The translations under genes and the position numbers were made by a program. A model generated the notes under the pieces. That model was not told the DNA's origin and searched no databases. It saw only the letters and a program-made list of their open reading frames with translations. This document shows positions 1 through 8,701 of a stretch of 64,000 nt of DNA, in pieces. Position 1 is the stretch's first letter. The number at the start of each line of letters is the position of its first letter. This DNA is from Pseudomonas sp. HS6 (GTDB lineage Bacteria > Pseudomonadota > Gammaproteobacteria > Pseudomonadales > Pseudomonadaceae). Where the stretch lies: contig NZ_CP067412.1 of NCBI RefSeq assembly GCF_023375815.1, positions 5,952,001-6,016,000 of the forward strand. Direction: 5' to 3'.

Positions 1-1
1 C

Positions 2-3000
2 AAGGCTGCCGAAGTCAATGTGTCGGTGGACAACGGCCGGCTGACGGTTGCTGGTCTGATCGATGCCAGCGGCGAGCGGGTCGGCAGTATTCGACTGTCT
101 GCGCAAAACGGCCTGACGGTCGCGGGCAATGCCGTGCTTGACGCCCATGGTCGTGTACTGCGAGTCGACAGCTACGGCAAGATCATCGACGCACCGAACC
201 GGGCGATGGTCGAGCTCAACTCCGGGCAAGGCGTGCTGACCCTCGGTGCCGGTGCGCGCATCGATTTGCGCCATGGCACCGAGGCCGTTCGCGGCTCACT
301 GCCGGGTCAATCCGACGGGCTGCTGCGCGGCACGCTGGAACTGAACGCGCCGCGTCTGGGTGCCGATGACATCGCCATCGATGCCAGCGGTGCGCTGAGC
401 ATTCAGGGTGCCCGCTCGATTGGCCTCAACGCCACGCGCCGCTATACCGATGCCAGCGACGGCACGGACCCGGCGGCCAGTGGACGTCCGTATCAGGTGA
501 TCGATCAGGCGTACCTCGATCGTATCCACGGCGACAGCACGGCGTTCATCGACGCGGCGCTGGCCAACAGCAACTTGCTGAATAACAAACTGGCCGGCCT
601 GAACAACGCAACCTATGCCGACGCCTTCCATTTGCGCCCCGGTGTCGAGATCGCCAGTAAAACCGCCGACGGCGATCTGGTGGTGCAGGGTGATGTGGAC
701 TTGTCCGGTTACCGCTATGCCAGCCTGAATCCGCATACGCAGAAGACTTCGGTATACGGCTCGGGCGAGGCGGGTAACCTGGTGATTCGCGCGGGCGGCA
801 ACCTCGATATCCACGGCAGCCTCAACGACGGTTTCGCGCCGCCGCCGGAGACCGTGGACGATGCCGGCTGGAAATTACTGCCGGGGATTCAACCGTTCGG
901 CGGCGATCTGATCGTGCCGGGGGCGGGCGTCACTCTGGCAGAGGGTACGTTGTTCCCGGTCGGCGCCACGTTGAACTACGACCTCCCGCTGCAAGCGACG
1001 ACGCTGGCCAGCGGCACGTTGCTGCCGGTCGACGCCACGCTGGCGGCGCCTTACACGTTCGGCGCCGGCACGGTGCTCGCGGGCTCGGTTCGCGATGCTT
1101 CGGGCCATTTGCTGTATGCCGCCGGTACGCTGCTCGCCGACAGCGTGACTTTGCCAGCGGGCAGCCGGTTGGGAGCGGGTATCCGCTTGAACAACGCAAC
1201 GGCGCTGCAAGCTCTGCGCTGGCCGAAGGGCGTGCCACTGCCGGGCAGCGTCGAGGCGGGAAACAACGCGATCAAGGGCGTGCGCCTGAGCGGTTCGCTG
1301 GCCCTGTTGCGCGGTTCGCTGATTCCGTCGATGACCGATGTCGTGCTGGCGGACGGTACGGCGTTCATCGAATTGCGGCCATTGACCGGCACGACTCAGG
1401 GCCGCAATTGGGCGGTCGCCAGCCTGTTGCCGGCCGGCAGCGCGTCGTGGTCGATGCGCGTGGTGGCGGGTGCCGATCTGAGCGCTGCGGACAGCCGGGC
1501 GATCAAACCGGTGTCCAGCGATGGCCACCTGCGCCTGGCCGACACCCACTACGGCCTGACCGTGACAGAAAAGCCACCGACTCTGGTCTGGGGCGAAGGC
1601 AACCTGGGCGGCTTCACACCGGGTGACCCTGTCCCGGATGATCAACTGATGTGGTGCGATTGGGCGCCGAACTCCTGTGTGCCCGCCCCGCGTTGGGTCT
1701 GGGCACCGGACAACTGGATGGGTATGCCCCCTGGCTCGCCGATGACCGACGATGATGTGCTCGCCTGGTGTGGTGCATTCCCGGAACTGTGCGTGGAAAA
1801 CAAACCGGGTATCACCGTAAAGACCCGCTCGCAGATGTTCAGCGTGTTGCGGACCGGCACCGGTGATCTGGACGTGCTTGCCGCCGGCGACCTGAGCATG
1901 GATTCGCCGTACGGCGTCTACACCGCCGGCACTCAGTCCGAAGGCATCGATCCGCGTTTCAATCAGCCTCGCGGACGCCTGTCGGACAACGGCTCGGTGC
2001 TGGGCAGCGCCGGCAGCGATTATGAGAAGTGGGTCAGTGGCAGTGACAGCCTGTATCAGGCCTGGTATCCGCAAATGGGCGGCAACCTGACCATCAATGC
2101 CGGCGGCTCGATTTCGGGCGATGTAGTGGGGCGTCGCGGCTTGTCGCAAACCATGGACACCCGTGAGCAGATACCGAGTGTGGCCGTGGGCAACTGGCTC
2201 TGGCGTCAGGGCACCGGCAACAGTGATGTGCCGACGGCGTGGTGGATCAACTTCGGCAGCTATGCGACGCAACCGTTGCCGGATCAAAGTGTTGATACCG
2301 GCCCTTATCTGGTCGGGTTCACCGGTTTCGGTACTTTGGGCGGCGGCAATATCAGCCTGCGTGCCGGGGGCGACGCCGGCATGCTCAAGGCGATGGGCGA
2401 CGGTGCCAAGGTCAATCTTTATCCGCGCGGGCAAGGTCTGGTTGTGGCGGTTGGCAGCACTGGACGCGTGGGCAGCGACGGCAGCCTGCAATTGACCGGG
2501 GGCGGCGACATGGACATCCGTATTGGCGGATCGGTCAACCCGTCGTTGCAGGCCCGGGCCGGAGAGAACGGCATCGGTGTCGCGCAACACGACCTGCAAG
2601 GCGCGTTGATCAACCTGCGCGGTGCCGCGCGGCTGACCGGTGGTGCACTGGGAGGGATCAATCTGCAATATGGCGCCGCAGCACCGGTCCAGGACCCTCG
2701 AGAAGTGCGTCCGTTCGATCCGTTCACGTCCACCATGGGCAGCGCCTCCGGCGGGCTGGTGCTGATACCGGGGGATTCGGGAATGAGCCTCAGCACGCGC
2801 GGTGATCTGGTGTTGGGCGGGGCGGCGGATCCGGGGCGGGTGCGGCTGCAGAACTCCACGCCGTTCACCACTGAAGACGGTGTAGTCCATGCGGGGGGCG
2901 GCTTGACGGGCTTCTCGTTGTGGACCGATCACACCGCCATCGACCTGTTTTCGGCGGGAGGCAACCTGACACCGAGCACCCAACTGGGCGAAGTTGACGG

Positions 3001-5092
3001 TCTGGGCCCTGTCACCGGCCGCAATACGTCGCCTACCGACGGACGCTTCGTGTATCCGTCGATTCTGCGCGCGGTGGCGGCGCAAGGTTCGATTTATGCC
3101 GGACCTTCAGCGGTCTACAGCCAGGGCAGTGGGGTATTGCCGGCAACCGGGTATTCGCTGCTGCTGGCGCCCTCCAGGGCCGGGCAACTGGAGTTGTTGG
3201 CACAAGACTCGATCTACGCGGGCGGCTATGCGATCAATCAGTCGGGCGCCAGTCCACTGGCCATCACCACGCCGTTCGCGCCGGCCTTCAACGGTTACGA
3301 CAACAACACGTCAGCCACGCCGATCATGAGCAATCGCAACACCGACGGTGTTTCGCCGGATAAAAACCTGCGCTATCCGTTGTTTGCCTTCGGCGCCAAC
3401 AGCTACTCAGGCTTGAGCGACGTCCAGACGCCGGCGCGGTTCTATGCCTTGACCGGCGACCTGGTGGGCGTTCGCAGCGGTGAAACGCTGACGTTCAGCC
3501 TGTCGAAACGCACCTGGTACGAAGCGGCAGGCCCAGTCTGGATGTTGGCCGGGCGCGACATCGTGGCGTCCGGCACCTTCCTGGGCAATCCCACGACCGT
3601 GCCGGCTGCCGAGATGGGCGTACCGTCGACAGAAAGCATCACGTCGACCGGCAACTTGTTCGTGCATGACGACCCTCGGGATGTTTCGCGAGTGTCGGCC
3701 GGGCGCGACATCCTCTACAGCAGCTTCGACATCGCGGGCCCGGGCGTTCTGGATATCAATGCCGGGCGCAACATCCTGATGGAAGACCGCGCCAGTATCA
3801 CCAGCCTTGGCTCGTTGGTGGCGGGTGATCAACGACCGGGCGCCAGTGTGGTCTTGCAGGCGGGTGTGGGCGCACAAGGACCGGATTATTCGCGGTTCAT
3901 CGCCCGTTACCTGAACGCGCAGAATATTGCCGACCCGAACGCCTCCCTCAGCGGGCAACCGGGCAAAGTGTTCAAGACTTACCTCGACGAGTTGAAGAGC
4001 TGGCTGACCCTGGGCTACGGCTTCAGCGGCAACGCCGAACAGGCGCAAGCCTTCTTCGCCGCGTTGCCAGGTGCCGAGCAGGCGATCTTCGCCCGTCAGG
4101 TGTACTTCGCCGAACTGCGTGCCGGTGGCCTGGAATACAACGATGTCGATGGCCCACGCAAAGGCAGTTACCTGCGCGGTCGCAACGCCATTGCTGCGCT
4201 GTTCCCGGCCACTGATGTGGCGGGCAACCCGATCCGTTATGACGGCGATATCACGCTTTATGGCGGTGCCGGGGTCAAGACGCTGTTCGGTGGTGATATT
4301 CAGATGCTTACGCCGGGCGGTGGTCAGGTGTTCGGCATCGAGGGCGCGGCGCCGCCATCCACGGCGGGCATCATCACCCAGGGCTCGGGCAACATTCAGC
4401 TCTACTCCCAGGGCAGCATTCTGCTGGGGCAGAGCCGGATCATGACCACGTTTGGCGGCTCGATCCTCGGCTGGTCCGCCGAGGGTGACATCAACGCCGG
4501 TCGCGGCTCGAAAACCACCGTGGTCTACACACCGCCGAAACGCGTGTACGACACCTGGGGCAACGTGACCCTGTCGCCATCGGTGCCGAGCACCGGCGCC
4601 GGTATCGCCACGCTCAACCCGATTGCCGAAGTGGCACCGGGGGACATCGACCTGATTGCGCCGCTGGGCACCATCGATGCGGGCGAGGCGGGGATTCGCG
4701 TCTCGGGCAACGTCAACATCGCCGCGCTGACGGTGGTCAACGCCGCCAACATTGCGGTGCAGGGCAAGGCGACCGGTGTACCGGTGGTCTCGGCGGTCAA
4801 CACCGGGGCGATCACCTCGGCCAGCTCGGCTGCGTCGTCGGCGACCCAGGCAGCGGAAGACGTCGCCCGTCAGCAGCAAGCCGCCTCGCGCCAGAACCAG
4901 GCCTCGGTGTTCACTGTGCAGGTACTCAGCTTCGGCAACGAACAACTGGCCCCGACCCGCGACGGCGCCAGCCGTGCACCGACACCGGGCTACAACCCCA
5001 ACAGCCCGGTGCAGGTGTTGGGCGCCGGGGCGCTGGATGAACAGGCGAAACAGCAGCTGACGGAGGAGGAGCGGGGGCAGCTGACGTTGTAA
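2..5092 (+). CDS. TpsA-like filamentous haemagglutinin family exoprotein, 3' part (5' end outside window)
   Basis: The reading frame is open from the first bases of the window, so this is the C-terminal part (about 1,696 residues) of a larger secreted protein and the GTG at 20 is not the start. The sequence is dominated by Gly/Asn/Asp-rich degenerate repeats of the beta-helix type (recurring GGNL, AGGS, AGRDI and SGGNI turns), as in filamentous haemagglutinin-like exoproteins secreted by two-partner secretion; the C-terminal region resembles the DUF3739 part of such proteins. An insert at about 1620-1810 is rich in Trp and holds four cysteines in two WC-x6-C modules. The C-terminus is an Ala/Ser/Gln-rich tail ending in a charged segment. 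No transporter (TpsB) gene follows in this window. A hairpin terminator lies 25 bases after the stop. Function as adhesin, contact-dependent factor or matrix protein cannot be decided without the N-terminus. Confidence 0.85.
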   Translation, partial: KAAEVNVSVDNGRLTVAGLIDASGERVGSIRLSAQNGLTVAGNAVLDAHGRVLRVDSYGKIIDAPNRAMVELNSGQGVLTLGAGARIDLRHGTEAVRGSLPGQSDGLLRGTLELNAPRLGADDIAIDASGALSIQGARSIGLNATRRYTDASDGTDPAASGRPYQVIDQAYLDRIHGDSTAFIDAALANSNLLNNKLAGLNNATYADAFHLRPGVEIASKTADGDLVVQGDVDLSGYRYASLNPHTQKTSVYGSGEAGNLVIRAGGNLDIHGSLNDGFAPPPETVDDAGWKLLPGIQPFGGDLIVPGAGVTLAEGTLFPVGATLNYDLPLQATTLASGTLLPVDATLAAPYTFGAGTVLAGSVRDASGHLLYAAGTLLADSVTLPAGSRLGAGIRLNNATALQALRWPKGVPLPGSVEAGNNAIKGVRLSGSLALLRGSLIPSMTDVVLADGTAFIELRPLTGTTQGRNWAVASLLPAGSASWSMRVVAGADLSAADSRAIKPVSSDGHLRLADTHYGLTVTEKPPTLVWGEGNLGGFTPGDPVPDDQLMWCDWAPNSCVPAPRWVWAPDNWMGMPPGSPMTDDDVLAWCGAFPELCVENKPGITVKTRSQMFSVLRTGTGDLDVLAAGDLSMDSPYGVYTAGTQSEGIDPRFNQPRGRLSDNGSVLGSAGSDYEKWVSGSDSLYQAWYPQMGGNLTINAGGSISGDVVGRRGLSQTMDTREQIPSVAVGNWLWRQGTGNSDVPTAWWINFGSYATQPLPDQSVDTGPYLVGFTGFGTLGGGNISLRAGGDAGMLKAMGDGAKVNLYPRGQGLVVAVGSTGRVGSDGSLQLTGGGDMDIRIGGSVNPSLQARAGENGIGVAQHDLQGALINLRGAARLTGGALGGINLQYGAAAPVQDPREVRPFDPFTSTMGSASGGLVLIPGDSGMSLSTRGDLVLGGAADPGRVRLQNSTPFTTEDGVVHAGGGLTGFSLWTDHTAIDLFSAGGNLTPSTQLGEVDGLGPVTGRNTSPTDGRFVYPSILRAVAAQGSIYAGPSAVYSQGSGVLPATGYSLLLAPSRAGQLELLAQDSIYAGGYAINQSGASPLAITTPFAPAFNGYDNNTSATPIMSNRNTDGVSPDKNLRYPLFAFGANSYSGLSDVQTPARFYALTGDLVGVRSGETLTFSLSKRTWYEAAGPVWMLAGRDIVASGTFLGNPTTVPAAEMGVPSTESITSTGNLFVHDDPRDVSRVSAGRDILYSSFDIAGPGVLDINAGRNILMEDRASITSLGSLVAGDQRPGASVVLQAGVGAQGPDYSRFIARYLNAQNIADPNASLSGQPGKVFKTYLDELKSWLTLGYGFSGNAEQAQAFFAALPGAEQAIFARQVYFAELRAGGLEYNDVDGPRKGSYLRGRNAIAALFPATDVAGNPIRYDGDITLYGGAGVKTLFGGDIQMLTPGGGQVFGIEGAAPPSTAGIITQGSGNIQLYSQGSILLGQSRIMTTFGGSILGWSAEGDINAGRGSKTTVVYTPPKRVYDTWGNVTLSPSVPSTGAGIATLNPIAEVAPGDIDLIAPLGTIDAGEAGIRVSGNVNIAALTVVNAANIAVQGKATGVPVVSAVNTGAITSASSAASSATQAAEDVARQQQAASRQNQASVFTVQVLSFGNEQLAPTRDGASRAPTPGYNPNSPVQVLGAGALDEQAKQQLTEEERGQLTL

Positions 5093-5116
5093 AAGGACTC
5101 TCGTGTAGTACGCTTC

Positions 5117-5143
5117 GGGCGGCCATTTGGCCGCCCTTTTTTT
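5117..5143 (+). terminator. Rho-independent terminator of the exoprotein gene
   Basis: Perfect 8-bp arms GGGCGGCC and GGCCGCCC around an ATTT loop, followed by seven T. It lies 25 bases after the exoprotein stop. The last bases overlap the stop codon of the opposing toxin gene. Confidence 0.9.
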
Positions 5144-5426
5144 ATGGCGATGAGGTCCGTGGGTATTGTCGTCGGGTGTGGACTAACGTCAATATCCTGA
5201 TGCGCCCGTTCACCCGATAGACCAGCAGATAGTTTGGATTGATCACCATTTCCCGAGTGCTTGGCACTCGACCGGACCGGTAACCATAGGGGATTGATGA
5301 AAGCCTTTTCGTTGCTGCACCAACCTTGTGTTGCAGAGCAACTGAAGCGTTTGAGTTGTATTGTTCAATGTAATCAATAATGTCAGCCAGATCGTTCAGA
5401 GCTTGATCGCTCCATTCAAGCAGCAG
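5142..5426 (-). CDS. ParE/RelE-type toxin, probable CTG start
   Basis: The product (94 residues from the start chosen here) has the ParE layout: EWSDQALNDLADIIDYIEQYN at the N-terminus, a central GRVPSTREMV and the C-terminal NYLLVYRV...ILTLVHTRRQYP, all typical of the ParE/RelE superfamily of ribonuclease or gyrase-inhibiting toxins. No ATG, GTG or TTG lies at the expected start. The family start (MLLEW) aligns with a CTG at 5426, preceded by AGGA with a 9-base spacer and overlapping the antitoxin 3' end by 11 bases. The in-frame ATGs further upstream lie deep inside the antitoxin gene and give a non-family N-terminus. Conserved co-orientation with the antitoxin supports a working module; rare CTG initiation would keep toxin output low. 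Alternatively the toxin has lost its start and is decaying. Confidence 0.75.
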   Translation of the reverse strand: MLLEWSDQALNDLADIIDYIEQYNSNASVALQHKVGAATKRLSSIPYGYRSGRVPSTREMVINPNYLLVYRVNGRIRILTLVHTRRQYPRTSSP

Positions 5427-5610
5427 CGCGGCGCTTCCTGCGCATCTCTTCCAGCATCTGGTCGAGCATTGCCATAGCTTCATCATGGGGAATGCCAGGG
5501 CTGGGATCATCGAGAGCCTCCTGAACCTTGGCACGAAACCAGCGATCGTAGCTCTCTGCCTCTTCTTCGGATTCGAAGTCAGAGTAAAACGGGGAATGCA
5601 ATATGCTCAT
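5416..5610 (-). CDS. RelB/StbD-like antitoxin (stability determinant family)
   Basis: A 64-residue acidic-to-basic protein starting MSILHSPFYSDFESEEEAES, with the YDRWFRAKVQEAL segment and PHDEAMAMLDQMLEEMRRKR tail seen in antitoxins paired with ParE-type toxins. The ATG at 5610 is chosen over upstream in-frame starts because GGAG lies at the right distance before it and the family begins here. It is the first gene of the pair; the toxin follows with an 11-base overlap. In this family the antitoxin binds the toxin through its C-terminal part and usually represses its own promoter, so the operator should lie within the roughly 250 bases upstream. Confidence 0.8.
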   Translation of the reverse strand: MSILHSPFYSDFESEEEAESYDRWFRAKVQEALDDPSPGIPHDEAMAMLDQMLEEMRRKRRAAA

Positions 5611-5865
5611 AGTGATCTCCGTGATCAATTTCAGCAGTCTAAGGGGGGATTGGCCCATTGTCGTCACTGGCAGACGATGCACTCCATGAGCCCTTGAAGA
5701 ACCATGAAGCTGCGGGATCCAGTATCTGCAAACACCCCCTTTGAAATCTGCCGGACGTTTCTCTCCGTTGTCCGGCAATCTCGACCGCCGCTGTAGGCCT
5801 ATTCCTCCTCTTTGTTTTTCAGGTTTCCAGCCTACAAATCTGCGCGCGCCTTCCTACAAATGCAC
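5611..5865. other. Non-coding gap between antitoxin and MetA-type channel gene
   Basis: About 255 bases with mixed composition and no frame that looks coding. It must contain the antitoxin promoter (reading leftward) and the 3' end of the transcript from 6813. No clear hairpin terminator or repeat was seen. Confidence 0.5.
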
Positions 5866-6813
5866 TCAGAACGCATACGGAATACTCACTTTCGCCCACA
5901 ACATTTCCCCCTCCGGCCGGTTCTCCACGTCGAACTCCTTGGCCCAGCGAATTTCGGCGCTGGCGTACTTGAGGAAGGTGAAATGCAGCGCCGGGCCGAT
6001 GGCGAAGACCTGGCCGCGCACGCCGTCGTCTACATCCTGGCCGGCGAACTGCACGGTGTGGCCGAACTGTTTGTCGTCGGTGGTCTGCTCGAGGTAGTAG
6101 CCGTTAATGCCGAGCATCAGGTCGTCGGTGACCTTGTAGCTGGCCGAGTAATCGAAGTGGAAGATCTGCCCGGACTTGTAGTCGGTGTCCTTGTTCTTCT
6201 CGTTGAAGCTGTAGGTGGTCTTCATCGACACCTCGGTCTTGTCCGTCGGCAGCCAGGTGAAGGAGAACAGCGGCTTGTAGGTGTAGAAGTTGTTGCTGGT
6301 GTTGGCCAGGCGATCGACGCTGTATTCGCCGGTGGGCACGGTGATTTCCAGGGCGGCGCCGAGGGTCAGGTTCTTGCCCATGTCCCACAGGATGATCGGC
6401 GCGATGGTGGTATCGCCCATGCCTTCGCGGGTGTCGCTCAGGCCGAACACCGACACTTCTTGCTTCAGCCACGGCTGGGCGATGTAACCGGCCAGACGTC
6501 CACCGAACACCCGTACCGGGCTCAGATAATCGATGCGCGGGATAACGGCGGTGGATTCGATTTCGACATTCGGCACCTTGCCGCCGAACGAGCTGATGTT
6601 GAGTTTGGTCGCCTTGTAGTGGTTGTAGTAGAGGTTGAAGGCAACCATGTTCTCGGGAAGGCTGTCGACTTCCAGCGGCAGCATGAAGAAGCCGTCGGTG
6701 CCGGTGCCGATGTTATCGACGCCGGCTTCGGTGGCCAGCGCCGGCAGGGTCGCGGCGCAGCCGAGCAGGCTCAGCGCCAGTCGCACAGGGAATGTCGCGC
6801 GGTTCGGGGTCAT
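5866..6813 (-). CDS. MetA/SphA-type outer-membrane transporter (phenol_MetA_deg family)
   Basis: A 315-residue protein with a Sec signal (VRLALSLLGCAATLPALATEA) followed by alternating beta-strand sequence with many aromatic residues and a C-terminal Phe (KVSIPYAF), as expected for an outer-membrane beta-barrel. The segments FFMLPLEVDSLPENM, YYNHYKATK and DTREGMGDTTIAP are typical of the MetA-pathway phenol-degradation transporter family, thought to pass hydrophobic compounds. The ATG at 6813 has GAGGA five bases upstream; the ATG 12 bases earlier has no ribosome site. It is divergent from an AraC regulator at 7014 with about 200 bases between them, so control by that regulator is likely. The substrate is unknown. 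Confidence 0.8.
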   Translation of the reverse strand: MTPNRATFPVRLALSLLGCAATLPALATEAGVDNIGTGTDGFFMLPLEVDSLPENMVAFNLYYNHYKATKLNISSFGGKVPNVEIESTAVIPRIDYLSPVRVFGGRLAGYIAQPWLKQEVSVFGLSDTREGMGDTTIAPIILWDMGKNLTLGAALEITVPTGEYSVDRLANTSNNFYTYKPLFSFTWLPTDKTEVSMKTTYSFNEKNKDTDYKSGQIFHFDYSASYKVTDDLMLGINGYYLEQTTDDKQFGHTVQFAGQDVDDGVRGQVFAIGPALHFTFLKYASAEIRWAKEFDVENRPEGEMLWAKVSIPYAF

Positions 6814-7013
6814 GTCCGTCCTCATTATTATTGTGTTTGGGCGCACCGCCGGCGCGCAGGACGCCCGGCCACTATAGAAATAAGCCCTTGGCGCACGCCG
6901 GGGCAGGGTATTGGCGGACACGGAAGGGGGCTTCTGCGGACACTTCGTCAACCCTGTGCTAACTTCCTTCGACATAACCGGTAACAAAAATAACAATTTC
7001 AGCGTGATCCGGA

Positions 7014-8063
7014 ATGTCAGCCCCCATGAACGCAAAACTCCAAGACCCCACCTTCGATCTGGCGCTGGTGTCGCCATTTCTCCTGCAAACCCTGGCCGAC
7101 GTCGCCGCCAACAAGGGTATTGAGGCCGAAAGCCTGTGTCGTGGCCTCGGTTTCACCTTCGAAGACCTGCAGGATCCTTCGCAGCGCATCTCCTACCGCC
7201 AGGCCGTGGCCATGATTCAGCGAGCGCTGAAAGCTTTGCCCAATCAGGGGCTGGGCCTGTGGGTCGGCGCGCAGAACGTGCTCGGTACGCTGGGCCTGCT
7301 CGGGCACGTGCTGTCGCTGTGCAAGACCTTGCGCGATGCGTTCGAAATCGGGGTTCGGCATCAGCACACTTCAGGCGGGATCGTCGTTTCCAGCGTCGAT
7401 GTGGTGGGTGATCAGGTGTACGTCGACGTCGAATGCCGACTGCCATTCGCCGAGGTGCAGGTATTTGCCGTTGAAGAGTTTTTCGCCAGTCTGCTGGTTT
7501 ACGGTCGGGCGCTGGTGGGCGAGACGTTCAAGCCGATTGCCGTGGAGTTCATGCATGCGGCGCCGCATTACGTTGATGAATACCGGCGGCTGTTGGGGCC
7601 GGAGGTACGCTTCGGTTGCCTGCACAATCGCATGCTGATCGACGTGCAATGGCTGGATGTGAACCTGCCCAATCATCATTCGCTGGCGCTGCGTCAGGCG
7701 GTCAAACTGCTGGAGCTGGAAGCGGCGCAGGTGCATCAGAAACTCGATCTGATCCAGGCTGTGGAGCGGGCGATTGTCCGGGACCTGAGCCGGGGCAGCC
7801 ACATTGAAAAGATCGCCGGCGACTTGAACATGAGCAGTCGTACTTTGCGTCGGCGGCTGACTGAACATTCGCTGACGTTTGAAGCGCTGCTGGAGCAAGT
7901 GCGCCAGGCGCGCACGATGAGTCTGTTGGCCAATCCTGATATGCCGATTGAGCGGATTACCGAAGAGGTCGGCTATAGCGATGTGCGCAGCTTTCGTCGG
8001 GCGTTCAAGCGTTGGACGGGGAAGAGTCCGAGTGCGTGGCGCATAGAGAGTTCTGTGATTTGA
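7014..8063 (+). CDS. AraC-family transcriptional regulator
   Basis: A 349-residue protein with an N-terminal AraC_binding/arabinose-binding-like domain (PF12625 type; VSPFLLQTLADVAANKGI ... LGHVLSLCKTLRDAF) and a C-terminal AraC double helix-turn-helix (about residues 250-345). The C-terminal part shows the hallmark IEKIAGDLNMSSRTLRRRL and ITEEVGYSDVRSFRRAFKRW. This architecture is that of the OruR/ArgR-like AraC regulators of Pseudomonas. The start may be 7014 or the ATG at 7026. Being divergent from the MetA-type channel, it probably controls that gene and itself from the shared 200-bp gap. Effector unknown. Confidence 0.85.
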   Translation: MSAPMNAKLQDPTFDLALVSPFLLQTLADVAANKGIEAESLCRGLGFTFEDLQDPSQRISYRQAVAMIQRALKALPNQGLGLWVGAQNVLGTLGLLGHVLSLCKTLRDAFEIGVRHQHTSGGIVVSSVDVVGDQVYVDVECRLPFAEVQVFAVEEFFASLLVYGRALVGETFKPIAVEFMHAAPHYVDEYRRLLGPEVRFGCLHNRMLIDVQWLDVNLPNHHSLALRQAVKLLELEAAQVHQKLDLIQAVERAIVRDLSRGSHIEKIAGDLNMSSRTLRRRLTEHSLTFEALLEQVRQARTMSLLANPDMPIERITEEVGYSDVRSFRRAFKRWTGKSPSAWRIESSVI

Positions 8064-8078
8064 CTTGAGATCGATTCG

Positions 8079-8235
8079 ACTGACCGAGGTGTTTGGACGA
8101 GGTACGCCGACGTGGGATACCGAGTTGAACTCAGGTTTTGAACAGCACTTCAATCGGCCTCTCACCTAAGGAAGAGGGACTGACCGAGGTGTTTGGGCGA
8201 GGTACGCCGACGTGAAGTACCGAGGTGAACTCTGG
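8079..8235. repeat. Pair of direct repeats about 57 bp long, 100 bp apart
   Basis: The segment beginning ACTGACCGAGGTGTTTG at about 8079 recurs at about 8179 with only a few substitutions across some 50-57 bases (both contain GAGGTACGCCGACGTG and a following TACCGAG...GTGAACTC). The start-to-start distance is exactly 100 bp. They lie in the non-coding block after the AraC gene. Confidence 0.8.
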
Positions 8236-8329
8236 CCTTAAAAAGCAAACATCCCGCTTCTCACCACTCAACAGGATGAGCGTTAGCTCGGCTGCAGCTT
8301 TTGATCTTGATCCACGGGCGACGTCGGAA

Positions 8330-8570
8330 GGCTGAGTGGAGGGATTCGTCCGGGGGTGGGAGCGCAGCGACCGTTTGGCGAAGCCAAACACATCGAGAGG
8401 AGGTGCAGCGAAGCAAACCGTAGGCGATGCCCCCCGGATGAATCCCGGAGCGAAGGAACCCCGAGCCTTAGCGAGCGGGCCGGACGTAGGAGCAAGCGTT
8501 TTTTTGCTTACTTTTTTTAGGCGTTTGTAAAAAAAGTGAGTCGCCGTAAGGGCGAAACCCTAGGTGGGCT
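8330..8570. repeat. Non-coding block with recurring GCGNAGC-like motifs and an AT-stem hairpin
   Basis: Between AraC and the hydrolase, a block of about 240 bases is built of short recurring motifs (GCGCAGCGA, GGCGAAGCC, GCAGCGAAGC, AGCGAAGGA, TTAGCGAGCG) every 15-25 bases. It ends in a hairpin at 8507-8540 whose arms are CTTAC-T7-A and T-A7-GTGAG. A 64-codon frame crosses it but has no ribosome site or codon signature. I recall near-identical blocks in intergenic regions of other P. fluorescens-group genomes, which I cannot check here. Confidence 0.6.
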
Positions 8571-8626
8571 TGACCGCAGCAATGGATATGCACACAGATC
8601 GAAAAGTGTGTCGCGTTCAAGATCTA

Positions 8627-8670
8627 CCCCCTCACCCCAGCCCTCTCCCCCAAGGGGGCGAGGGGAAAGG
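8627..8670. repeat. CCCTCACCC...CTCTCCC / GGGGCGAGGGG palindromic repeat
   Basis: CCCCCTCACCCCAGCCCTCTCCCC followed by a G-rich complement. It is the same short element that appears in the ccoH-ccoI gap (18913-19280) and after nasT (63881-63913), so it is a dispersed palindromic repeat of this genome. Confidence 0.65.
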
Positions 8671-8701
8671 GAGCCGATCTTCATGCGGTTCAAAATCTCG
8701 A

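Noticed and set aside
875..3085. 736-codon open frame on the minus strand
   Set aside because: Antisense to the exoprotein; Arg/Gln/His-rich composition typical of shadow frames.
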